From: Xanthobacter sp. NM-59
GTDB lineage: Bacteria > Pseudomonadota > Alphaproteobacteria > Rhizobiales > Xanthobacteraceae
DNA length: 64,000 bases
NCBI RefSeq assembly: GCF_021401125.1
Contig: NZ_JACBFQ010000003.1
Coordinates: 1 to 64,000 of the forward strand
Direction of reading: 5' to 3'
A program made the position numbers and the translations under genes. Numbering within the stretch: the first letter of the stretch is position 1; each line of letters opens with the position of its first letter. Shown in pieces: positions 25,437-34,281 of this stretch. The notes under the pieces were generated by a model. That model was not told the DNA's origin. It saw only the letters and a program-made list of their open reading frames with translations, and searched no databases.

Positions 25437-25967
25437 TCAGGCGCCGGCCATGGCCGCCGGCTCGGCCTGGAACAGGCCGACCTTGAGATCATGGGCGCGG
25501 TAGATCACGTTGCCGTCGGCGGCCAGCCAGCCGTCGGCGATGCCGAGCACCAGCTTGGACCGCATCACGCGCTTGAAGTCCACGCCATACACCACCTTCT
25601 TCACCGAAGGCAGCACCTGGCCGGAAAACTTCAGCTCGCCCAGGCCCAGCGCCCGCCCGCGGCCGGGCGAACCCAGCCAGCCGAGGAAGAAGCCCACCAT
25701 CTGCCACATGGCATCCAGGCCCAGGCAGCCCGGCATCACCGGGTCACCCTTGAAGTGGCAGCCGAAGAACCAGAGGTCCGGGTTCACATCGAGCTCGGCG
25801 CGCACCATGCCCTTGCCGAATTCGCCACCGGTCTCGGAGATCTCAGAAATGCGGTCGAACATGAGCATGGGCGGCAGCGGCAATTGCGCATTGCCCGGCC
25901 CGAACAGCTCGCCACGTCCACATGCGAGGAGGTCCTCATACCCGAAGCTGGTCTGCCGTTCCGCCAT
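25437..25967 (-). CDS. fabA: 3-hydroxydecanoyl-ACP dehydratase/isomerase
   Basis: 176 residues, hot-dog fold. Active-site His71 in [17 protein letters not shown] and Asp85 in LGLDAMWQ. It dehydrates 3-hydroxydecanoyl-ACP and isomerises the product to the cis-3 form, the entry to unsaturated fatty acids. First gene of the fabA-fabB-fabI set; three 9-bp direct repeats lie in its promoter region. Confidence 0.95.
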   Translation of the reverse strand: MAERQTSFGYEDLLACGRGELFGPGNAQLPLPPMLMFDRISEISETGGEFGKGMVRAELDVNPDLWFFGCHFKGDPVMPGCLGLDAMWQMVGFFLGWLGSPGRGRALGLGELKFSGQVLPSVKKVVYGVDFKRVMRSKLVLGIADGWLAADGNVIYRAHDLKVGLFQAEPAAMAGA

Positions 25968-26293
25968 TTCTGAGATAAATCGCCTTGCTGCCCAAGAGGG
26001 TATTGTCCCTGAGAAGGGTCTTTTTCCTCAAGAGGGTCGTTTCCACCGGGCCCTGCGGCCCGCCTCCGAAATCGAGCCTTCGAGATCGGCGGCGGGCACT
26101 CCCTAACATAGGCAAGGGCGCGCTCAAAGTCATGAAAGCGTCACGGCGTCGAAAGACCCCGCGTGAGGCACGCCAACACGCCGGAAGGTGGCGGGGTATA
26201 TTGAGGCACCTTGCCGCTGCGAACACGATCGGGTGAGATGGCGCGCGGCGCGCAGCGTCCCCTTTTCCCATTGCCAGACCATGGAGCCACAGC
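25968..26293. other. Divergent promoter region fabA / mscL
   Basis: 326 bp between divergent starts with no gene. It contains the direct repeats at 25993-26037. A minus-strand frame through this region (to 26439) is a shadow of mscL. Confidence 0.5.
25993..26037. repeat. Three 9-bp direct repeats at 18-bp spacing before fabA
   Basis: CAAGAGGGT at 25993-26001, GAGAAGGGT at 26011-26019 and CAAGAGGGT at 26029-26037. The period is exactly 18 bp. They lie 26-70 bp upstream of the fabA ATG, where a regulator could act. The binding protein is unknown. Confidence 0.5.
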
Positions 26294-26743
26294 ATGGCAA
26301 TCTTGAAGGAGTTCCAGGAATTTGCCGTGAAGGGCAACGTGGTTGATCTCGCCGTCGGCGTGATCATCGGTGCGGCCTTCGGCAATATCGTCACCTCGCT
26401 GGTGGGCGATATCTTCATGCCGGTCATCGGCGCCGTCACGGGCGGCCTGGATTTCTCGAACTACTTCGTGCCGCTGGCGAAATCGGTCACCGCCGAGAAT
26501 CTGGTCGATGCCAAGAAGCAGGGTGCGGTGCTCGCCTACGGCGCCTTCATCACCATCGCCATCAACTTCCTGATCGTGGCCGCGGTGCTGTTCCTGCTGG
26601 TGCGCGGCATCAATGTCCTGCGCCGCAAGCAGGAAAAGCTACCGGTGGCCCCCACCCGCTCCGAGTTGCTGCTGCAGGAGATTCGCGATCTTCTCGCCAA
26701 GGATGCGGCGAAGGAGGGCGCCGGCCGCACCCCCGGCGCCTGA
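26294..26743 (+). CDS. mscL: Large-conductance mechanosensitive channel
   Basis: 149 residues, two membrane helices. The pore helix [20 protein letters not shown] at residues 15-34 is nearly the family consensus; helix 2 is [20 protein letters not shown]; a charged cytoplasmic helix ([15 protein letters not shown]) ends the protein. It forms a pentameric emergency valve during osmotic downshock. Confidence 0.95.
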   Translation: MAILKEFQEFAVKGNVVDLAVGVIIGAAFGNIVTSLVGDIFMPVIGAVTGGLDFSNYFVPLAKSVTAENLVDAKKQGAVLAYGAFITIAINFLIVAAVLFLLVRGINVLRRKQEKLPVAPTRSELLLQEIRDLLAKDAAKEGAGRTPGA

Positions 26744-26789
26744 CGGCCGCACGCGAGCGCCGCGCCCGAATCGGAGCACGGCGCAGGCG

Positions 26790-27872
26790 TCAACGCACGT
26801 CTGCGCCCACCGCATCGCTCACGCTGCGAAATCCATCCGCCTTGAGTCGCGCCGCCAGATCCGCCTTCACGCGATTCACCAGGCCCGGGCCGTGGAACAC
26901 CAGCGCGGAATAGAGCTGCACCAGGCTCGCCCCGGCGCGGATCTTCGCATAGGCGTCCGCGCCCGACGCGACGCCGCCGGCGCCGATCAAGGGCAGGCGC
27001 CCCTCCACCAGCCGCGACAGGGCCGCGAGACGCTCCGTGGACAGGCTCATCAGCGGCTTGCCCGAAAGGCCGCCGGTCTCCCCCTTGTGGCCGGAGCGCA
27101 GGGAGGCGGGGCGCGACAGGGTGGTGTTGCCCATGATGATGCCATCCACCCCGGTCTCGAGCGCGACCTCTGCCACGTCCGCGAGGGCGGCGTCGTCGAG
27201 GTCGGGCGCCACCTTCACCAGCAGCGGCGGGCGGCCCGCCGGGTCCGGAATGGAGGCGTTGCGCACGGCCAGAACCTGGGTGAGCAGGGCCGACATTTCC
27301 GAGCGCGCCTGCAGCGAGCGCAGGCCCGGCGTGTTGGGCGAGGAGATGTTGCAGACGATATAATCCGCCAGCCGGCAGGTGGCCGAGACGCCAGCGGCAT
27401 AATCCTCGATGGCGTCCTCGCTCTCCTTGTTCTTCCCCACATTGGCGCCGACGATGCCACTTGCGCGGCCCTCCGCGCGGGCGGAGCGGCGCCTGCCGAG
27501 CTGGAAGACGAACGGCGCCAGCCCCTGGCTATTGAAGCCGAAGCGGTTGATGACGCCCTCATCCTCCTCCAGCCGGAACAGACGCGGCTTGGGATTGCCG
27601 GGCTGCGGGCGCGGCGTGACCGTGCCCGCCTCCACGAAGCCGAAGCCCAGCTTCAACACCGCATCCACCACCTCGGCATCCTTGTCGAAGCCGGCGGCGA
27701 GGCCGATGGGGTTGGGGAAATCGATGCCCCACACCTTCGTCGCCAGCACCGGATCGTCCGGCCCGGAGAAGTTCGGCACCAGCCCCTTGCGCAGGGCCTT
27801 GATGGCCCAGGTGTGTGCGCGCTCGGGCGAGACGAAGCGCAGCAGCGGCCGCGCGAGGACATAGAGATCCAT
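26790..27872 (-). CDS. pyrD: Dihydroorotate dehydrogenase (quinone), class 2
   Basis: 360 residues, FMN-dependent barrel, inner-membrane-associated through its N-terminal helices (MDLYVLARPLLRFVSPERAH). Marks: GLAAGFDKDAEVVD, FVEAGTVTPRPQPGNPKPR, NRFGFNSQG, CNISSPNTPGLR (catalytic Ser in class 2) and IGAGGVASGADAYAKI. It oxidises dihydroorotate in pyrimidine synthesis and passes electrons to quinone. Start 27872 lies 5 bp after the pyrE stop, so the two form an operon. Confidence 0.95.
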   Translation of the reverse strand: MDLYVLARPLLRFVSPERAHTWAIKALRKGLVPNFSGPDDPVLATKVWGIDFPNPIGLAAGFDKDAEVVDAVLKLGFGFVEAGTVTPRPQPGNPKPRLFRLEEDEGVINRFGFNSQGLAPFVFQLGRRRSARAEGRASGIVGANVGKNKESEDAIEDYAAGVSATCRLADYIVCNISSPNTPGLRSLQARSEMSALLTQVLAVRNASIPDPAGRPPLLVKVAPDLDDAALADVAEVALETGVDGIIMGNTTLSRPASLRSGHKGETGGLSGKPLMSLSTERLAALSRLVEGRLPLIGAGGVASGADAYAKIRAGASLVQLYSALVFHGPGLVNRVKADLAARLKADGFRSVSDAVGADVR

Positions 27873-27877
27873 GGCGA

Positions 27878-28576
27878 TCACTCGCCGGTGACGGCGGTGC
27901 CTCCGTGGGCCTTGGACCAGCTGTGGGGGTCGTGCAGGAACGATTCGATCTGGGCGACCTGCTCGTTCTCGAACCGGTTGGACTTCTTCACTTCCGCCAG
28001 GATGTCCCACCAGGTGGCGAGGCGGTGCAGGGTCAGGCCCGCATCCTTCAGGATGCCGGAAGCCTCGGAGAAGATGTCGTAATAGAAGAAGACGAAGCAG
28101 TGGTCGCACTGGGCGCCGGCGGTGCGCAGGGCGTTCACGAAATTCACCTTGCTGCGCCCGTCGGTGGTCAGGTCCTCCACCAGCAGCACCCGCTGGCCGG
28201 GCGCCAGATGGCCCTCGATCTGCGCATTGCGGCCGAAACCCTTGGGCTTCTTACGCACATACTGCATGGGCAGCATCATCCGGTCGGCCACCCAGGCGGC
28301 AAACGGAATGCCCGCCGTCTCGCCGCCGGCCACGGTGTCGATCTGCTCGTAGCCCACTTCGCGATAGATGGTGGAAATGCCGAAATCCACCAGCGTCTGC
28401 CGCACGCGGGGGAAGGAGATCAGCCGGCGGCAGTCGATATAGACCGGGCTCGCCCAGCCGGAGGTGAAGATGAAGGGCTCGCCAGACGAGAAGCGCACCG
28501 CCTCCACTTCCAGGAGCATCCGCGCCGTCTGCTCGGCGATGGTTGCCTGATCCGCAAAAGCTGTGACATTGGCCAT
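27878..28576 (-). CDS. pyrE: Orotate phosphoribosyltransferase
   Basis: 232 residues. PRPP-binding motif [20 protein letters not shown] near residues 120-139; orotate and loop segments [20 protein letters not shown] and [14 protein letters not shown]. It makes OMP from orotate and PRPP. The ATG at 28576 fits the family start ([20 protein letters not shown]); the open frame upstream is not protein-like. First gene of pyrE-pyrD. Confidence 0.93.
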   Translation of the reverse strand: MANVTAFADQATIAEQTARMLLEVEAVRFSSGEPFIFTSGWASPVYIDCRRLISFPRVRQTLVDFGISTIYREVGYEQIDTVAGGETAGIPFAAWVADRMMLPMQYVRKKPKGFGRNAQIEGHLAPGQRVLLVEDLTTDGRSKVNFVNALRTAGAQCDHCFVFFYYDIFSEASGILKDAGLTLHRLATWWDILAEVKKSNRFENEQVAQIESFLHDPHSWSKAHGGTAVTGE

Positions 28577-28763
28577 GGTCGGCGCGCCTTTCGGTCGGGG
28601 AAGAATGTCGGGTCCGGAACCCGGAGGCCGCGCGAAGGCCGGCCCAAAGGCGGCCATATATCAGAGCGCGGCCACAACGCCACCCCGCCTGCGACAACTG
28701 GAGCCGGCAAAGTCACAGGAACAGCGTGGCGCCGCGGCGGTCCGCATCCCCCCGCGGGCGCGC

Positions 28764-29378
28764 TCAGGCGGCCTTGGCGAGACTTGCGGCGTGCTCCAGG
28801 GCCATTTCCAGCCGGTCATTGCCCCAGAACAGCTCGCCGTCGGAGGTCACGAAGCTCGGCGCGCCGAACACGCCGCGGGCCTTGGCCTCCTCGGTCTGGG
28901 CGCGCAGCCTGTCCTTGTTGGCGGGGGCTTCGGCCTCGGCGATGATGTCGCTGCAGAAATGGCCGAGCCCGGCCAGCACCTGGCGCACCGTCTCGCGGTC
29001 CGCAATGTCCCGCCCGCCGGCGAACTCGGCCTGGAACACCGCGCGGCTGTAGGAGGGGCGACCGGCGTCGTTGAGGTAGATCGCCACCCGCGCCGCCAGC
29101 AGGCTATGGGCCGGGAACGGATCGGGCCGGGTCACCGGCGGCAGCCCCTGCTGGGCGGCGAGGCGGTCCATGTCCACCCACATATGCGCGCCCTTGATGG
29201 GAAAGGCGTTGAAGGGCGACGTGGTGAGGCCCTGGTCGGCGAAGATGGGGCCGAGCAGGAAGGGCTTCCAGTTCACATGGACGCCCGCCTTCTCCGCCGC
29301 CGCCGTGATCCGCATGGCGGTGAGGTAGGAATAGGGAGAGGCGAACTCATAATAGAAATCGAGCGTGGCGCTGGTCAT
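28764..29378 (-). CDS. DsbA-family 2-hydroxychromene-2-carboxylate isomerase-like protein
   Basis: 204 residues, thioredoxin-like fold with helical insert. The start DFYYEFASPYSYL replaces the CxxC of thiol oxidases by Ser-Pro-Tyr, as in HCCA isomerases and kappa-class glutathione transferases. RGVFGAPSFV and WGNDRLEMALEHA are typical of the C-terminus. Likely a glutathione-dependent isomerase; natural substrate unknown. ATG 29378 chosen by alignment to the family start. Confidence 0.88.
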   Translation of the reverse strand: MTSATLDFYYEFASPYSYLTAMRITAAAEKAGVHVNWKPFLLGPIFADQGLTTSPFNAFPIKGAHMWVDMDRLAAQQGLPPVTRPDPFPAHSLLAARVAIYLNDAGRPSYSRAVFQAEFAGGRDIADRETVRQVLAGLGHFCSDIIAEAEAPANKDRLRAQTEEAKARGVFGAPSFVTSDGELFWGNDRLEMALEHAASLAKAA

Positions 29379-29562
29379 CGGTCCCTCCTCCCTGTAGATG
29401 CGCAGGCGGTGGGAGTGTGTAACCGCTCTTTGGAGTTCCGCAAGGGCGGTAACTTCCGCATTGCCGAACCGCCGGAGCCGTGCGCAAGCAGCGAACACCG
29501 TGCGGGCCTTTGCGAGCTGCCCCGGCGCGGGGCGGCCGGCCCATGGGAGCTAAGGTGACGCC

Positions 29563-30333
29563 TTGAGGTGGGTACTGTTCTTCGCGCTGGTGATCGGCGC
29601 CGCGGTGGCGATTCTCTTCACCGTGTTCCCGCAATGGGACCTGGCCATCACCGGCCTGTTCTGGGATGCCTCCCACCGCTATTTCCCGGTGGCCGGGGAG
29701 CGCTGGGCGCAGCTGGCGCGCGCTTTGGGCAATTACATTCCCTGGCTCATGGCCGCGCCCGCCTTCGTCGCGCTGGTGCTGAAGCTGGTGTTCCCCCGGC
29801 GGCGCATGTTCATGTCGGCGCGGGCGGCGGTGCTGCTGGCGCTCACCATGGCGCTGGGACCGGGCCTGCTGGTCAACGGCATCCTGAAGCAGGAATGGGG
29901 GCGGCCGCGCCCCGTGCATGTGAACGATTTCGGCGGCAAGGACGAGTTCCGCCCCTGGTACGCCACCGACGGCACCTGCCCCGGCAACTGCTCCTTCGTG
30001 TCCGGAGAGGGGGCCCTCGGCTTCTGGCTGGTGGCCCCGGCGAGCCTCGTGCCGCCCGGCCCGCTGCGGGCGGTGGCGCTGGTGGGCGCGGTGGCGTTCG
30101 GCGCGGCGGCGGGCGGCCTGCGCCTGACCTTCGGCGGGCATTTCTTCACCGATGTGGTGTTTTCCGGCGTGCTGGTGGTGCTCATCATCGTGCTGACGCG
30201 CCTGTGGCTCTATGACCGGCGCGGGGCGCCCTCCGACGCCGTGGTGGAGCTCGCCATCGGCCGGGTCGGGCTGAAGCTCCAGAAGGGCGCGCGGGCGCTG
30301 TGGCGGCGGGCCTTTGGCCGCCGCAGGGGATAG
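29563..30333 (+). CDS. PAP2-family membrane phosphatase
   Basis: 256 residues with about six membrane helices. The three phosphatase motifs are present: KQEWGRPRP (C1), CSFVSGEGALG (C2) and LRLTFGGHFFTD (C3, nucleophile His and its Asp). In C2 the usual SGH reads SGE, a variant I associate with lipid phosphatases of alphaproteobacteria. Probably dephosphorylates a lipid phosphate or undecaprenyl pyrophosphate on the periplasmic side. The start listed is TTG; no ATG is available before the first helix. Confidence 0.8.
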   Translation: MRWVLFFALVIGAAVAILFTVFPQWDLAITGLFWDASHRYFPVAGERWAQLARALGNYIPWLMAAPAFVALVLKLVFPRRRMFMSARAAVLLALTMALGPGLLVNGILKQEWGRPRPVHVNDFGGKDEFRPWYATDGTCPGNCSFVSGEGALGFWLVAPASLVPPGPLRAVALVGAVAFGAAAGGLRLTFGGHFFTDVVFSGVLVVLIIVLTRLWLYDRRGAPSDAVVELAIGRVGLKLQKGARALWRRAFGRRRG

Positions 30334-30477
30334 CACGCCCCGCCGCTCCCCTCTTCCCGCAGACCTCCCCCGCGGACGCCGACCTGCTCGCGCCGCCGGG
30401 GCCCCTTGCCAGCGCGGCGCGCGGGCCTATAGTCCGCGCCAGTTTCCCTGAAATCCTCACTTGCTTCGAGAGACCTG

Positions 30478-31707
<1,230 letters not shown>

Positions 31708-31730
31708 GGGGCCCCACGCCCCACAGGAAG

Positions 31731-31762
31731 GCCGGTGCGCACCCGCGCGCCGGCTTTTTTTT
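31731..31762 (+). terminator. Rho-independent terminator after argG
   Basis: Stem GCCGGTGCGC / GCGCGCCGGC (10 bp, one G-U pair), loop ACCC, then eight T residues. Confidence 0.9.
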
Positions 31763-31903
31763 GCGCCCGCCGCTGCGGCTATTGCGCCGGCATCCCCGCG
31801 CCCCATTGCGCTGCGGCAGTTCGGACAATGGCGCCCGCCGCAGCTTGGTCTAGACTGCGACATTGCAACCTATTTGCAGTTTGGCGCCCATGCGGCATCC
31901 TAT

Positions 31904-31922
31904 ATTTAGAATTATTCTAAAT
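31904..31922 (+). promoter_or_regulatory. Irr box (iron control element) upstream of mbfA
   Basis: ATTTAGAATTATTCTAAAT is a perfect 9+1+9 inverted repeat, 14 bp before the mbfA ATG and in a sharply AT-rich stretch. It matches the Irr/ICE consensus TTTAGAA-N3-TTCTAAA of Rhizobiales. It overlaps a possible -10 (TATTTA), which fits repression by Irr when iron is low. Confidence 0.85.
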
Positions 31923-31936
31923 CGGAGTTCCCGCCG

Positions 31937-32914
31937 ATGATGTCCTTTTTCCCCGGCCGTCGCCGCTTTTCAGATCTGTCGGAAAAGGAGGTGCTCGCCC
32001 TCGCCATCTCCTCCGAGGAGGACGATTCCCGCGTCTATGCGGATTATGCCGATGCCCTGCGCAAGGATTATCCGGACACCGCCAAGGTGTTCGAGGCCAT
32101 GTCGAAGCAGGAGAGCGGGCACCAGCGCAACCTCACCCGCGAGTTCGAGCGCCGCTACGGCCCCCACATCCCGTTGATCCGCCGCGAGAACATCACCGGT
32201 TTCTACACCCGCCGCCCAGTCTGGTACGTGTGCAACCTGGGCATTGAGCGCATCCGTCAGGAAGTGGGCCTGATGGAGGACGAATCGGCCAACTTCTATC
32301 GCCACGCCAAGGAGCGGGCGACCGACCCCGGCACCCGCGAGTTGCTCGAGCGCCTGCTCGGCGAGGAGATGCAGCACGAGGAGATCGCCGGCGAGCTCGC
32401 CGCGCGCTACCTGCCCGTGGACAAGAAGGAGGAGGAGAACGAAAAGGCCCGCCGCCAGTTCGTTCTCACCTGGGTGCAGCCGGGCCTCGCCGGCCTGATG
32501 GACGGCTCGGTGTCCACCCTCGCGCCCATCTTCGCCACCGCCTTCGCCACCCAGAATTCTCACACCACGCTGCTGGTGGGCCTGGCCGCCGCCGTGGGCG
32601 CGGGCATCTCCATGGGCTTCACCGAGGCGGTGCACGATGACGGTGTCATTTCCGGGCGCGGCTCGCCCATCAAGCGCGGCATCGCCTCCGGCTCCATGAC
32701 CGCCCTGGGCGGCCTCGGCCACGCCCTGCCCTATCTCATCCCGGACTTCTGGACCGCGACGGCCATCGCCATCGCCGTGGTGTTCGTGGAATTGTGGGCC
32801 ATCGCCTTCATCCAGAACCGCTACATGGAAACGCCGTTCTGGCGCTCGGTGATGCAGGTAGTTCTCGGCGGTGCGCTGGTGCTGGCGGCGGGTATTTTCA
32901 TCGGCGGCAGCTGA
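31937..32914 (+). CDS. mbfA: Membrane-bound ferritin / iron exporter MbfA
   Basis: 325 residues. Residues 1-165 are a rubrerythrin/ferritin-like domain with the di-iron ligands in ISSEEDDSRVYADYA, MSKQESGHQRN, MEDESANFYRH and GEEMQHEEIAGE. Residues 175-325 are the VIT1/CCC1 membrane domain (GLAGLMDGSVSTLAPIFATA). In Bradyrhizobium and Agrobacterium MbfA exports iron and protects from iron and peroxide stress under Irr control. The Irr box directly upstream supports the same control here. Confidence 0.93.
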   Translation: MMSFFPGRRRFSDLSEKEVLALAISSEEDDSRVYADYADALRKDYPDTAKVFEAMSKQESGHQRNLTREFERRYGPHIPLIRRENITGFYTRRPVWYVCNLGIERIRQEVGLMEDESANFYRHAKERATDPGTRELLERLLGEEMQHEEIAGELAARYLPVDKKEEENEKARRQFVLTWVQPGLAGLMDGSVSTLAPIFATAFATQNSHTTLLVGLAAAVGAGISMGFTEAVHDDGVISGRGSPIKRGIASGSMTALGGLGHALPYLIPDFWTATAIAIAVVFVELWAIAFIQNRYMETPFWRSVMQVVLGGALVLAAGIFIGGS

Positions 32915-32962
32915 AGCCGCCTCCGCCACACATGAACACCACGGGCCAACAGCCCGGATTTC

Positions 32963-32986
32963 GACGCCGCGGCCCACCGCGGCGTC
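32963..32986 (+). terminator. Hairpin after mbfA
   Basis: Perfect 10-bp stem GACGCCGCGG / CCGCGGCGTC with loop CCCA, about 50 bp after the mbfA stop. Followed by CGTCATTT, a weak T tract. Confidence 0.55.
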
Positions 32987-33065
32987 CGTCATTTGCGCAA
33001 GATCATGGTTTCGCCGGGGGCGCGGGGCGTTAGCATGGAGGCTGACTCGCATCCAGGAGGCGGCC

Positions 33066-34064
33066 ATGTTCGCCATGGTTCTCAAGCATGCCGGCGAAAA
33101 GCTCGTCGGAGAGACCAGGCCGGACCCCACGCCGGGTCCCGGCCAGGTGCTCATCAAGGTGACCGCATGTGGGGTCTGCCGAACGGACCTTCATGTGGTG
33201 GATGGCGAATTGCCTGAAACCCATCTGCCCATCGTGCCCGGCCACGAGATCGTCGGCCGCGTGGCTGCGCTGGGTGCCGGCGTATCCCACCTGAAACTCG
33301 GGGAGCGGGTTGGGGTGGGCTGGCTCGGCCACGCCTGCGGCGTATGCCCCTATTGCGTCGGCCACCAGGAAAACCTCTGTGACACCCCTGACTTCACCGG
33401 CTGCACCCGCGACGGCGGCTTCGCCACCCACGCCATCGCCGACGCCTCCTTCACCTACCCGCTGGGGGAGATCGGCGACGATGCGGCCATGGCGCCGCTC
33501 CTGTGCGCCGGGCTCATCGGCTGGCGGGCCCTAAAGGCGGCCGGCGAGGGCCGCCGCATCGGCATTTACGGGTTTGGCGCGGCCGCCCACATCATCGCCC
33601 AGGTGGCCATCGGCCAGGGCCGGCAGATCTTCGCCTTCACCCGCCCGGGTGACACCAAGGCGCAGGACTTCGCCCTCAGCCTGGGCGCGGTCTATGCCGG
33701 GCCCTCGAACGAAGCGGTGCCGGAGCTGCTGGACGCCGCCATCATCTTCGCCCCCGCCGGAGAGCTGATTCCGCGGGCGCTCCGGGCGGTGCGCAAGGGC
33801 GGCACGGTGGTGTGCGGCGGCATCCACATGAGCGACATTCCCACCTTCCCCTATCGCTGGCTGTGGGAAGAGCGGAAAATCGTCTCGGTGGCCAACCTCA
33901 CCCGCGCCGACGCCCATGAGTTCCTGGCCCTGGCGCCGAAGGCGGGCGTGACCACCCACATCACCCGCTACCCCCTGACCCAGGCCAACGAGGCCCTGGA
34001 CGACCTGCGCACCGGCCGCCTCACCGGCGCCGCGGTGCTGATTCCGGAGCAATCGGACAGCTGA
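33066..34064 (+). CDS. Zinc-dependent alcohol dehydrogenase family protein
   Basis: 332 residues. Catalytic zinc ligands in TACGVCRTDLH and PGHEIVGRV; structural zinc cysteines in CGVCPYCVGHQENLC; cofactor-binding GIYGFGAAAHIIAQVA. The group resembles AdhA-like propanol-preferring enzymes. It oxidises primary alcohols or reduces aldehydes with NAD(P). The frame is open to 32871, but ATG 33066 has GGAGG 6 nt upstream and starts where the family does. Confidence 0.9.
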   Translation: MFAMVLKHAGEKLVGETRPDPTPGPGQVLIKVTACGVCRTDLHVVDGELPETHLPIVPGHEIVGRVAALGAGVSHLKLGERVGVGWLGHACGVCPYCVGHQENLCDTPDFTGCTRDGGFATHAIADASFTYPLGEIGDDAAMAPLLCAGLIGWRALKAAGEGRRIGIYGFGAAAHIIAQVAIGQGRQIFAFTRPGDTKAQDFALSLGAVYAGPSNEAVPELLDAAIIFAPAGELIPRALRAVRKGGTVVCGGIHMSDIPTFPYRWLWEERKIVSVANLTRADAHEFLALAPKAGVTTHITRYPLTQANEALDDLRTGRLTGAAVLIPEQSDS

Positions 34065-34070
34065 AATGAC

Positions 34071-34107
34071 AGAGCCCACCCGGCGAGGGTCCCGCCGGGT
34101 GGGCTCT
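34071..34107. terminator. Strong bidirectional hairpin
   Basis: Stem of 15 bp AGAGCCCACCCGGCG / CGCCGGGTGGGCTCT, loop of 7 nt, 6 bp after the dehydrogenase stop. No T run follows directly, but the stem is long and perfect; it separates two convergent genes. Confidence 0.7.
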
Positions 34108-34281
34108 GGAACGCTTTTCTGGAACGCCTTGGCGCGAAAGGGACGCTGGCGCGCCCGCAAAAACGCATGAACTCAAATCATTCGGGCATGGCTTGGCCAG
34201 ATGCCCTGGCCTGCCTGAGGCAAGGACATGCTCCGGCTCCGAGCGCCGCGCTCCGCCGGGCCCTGCCGAGGGGCTGGCCCC

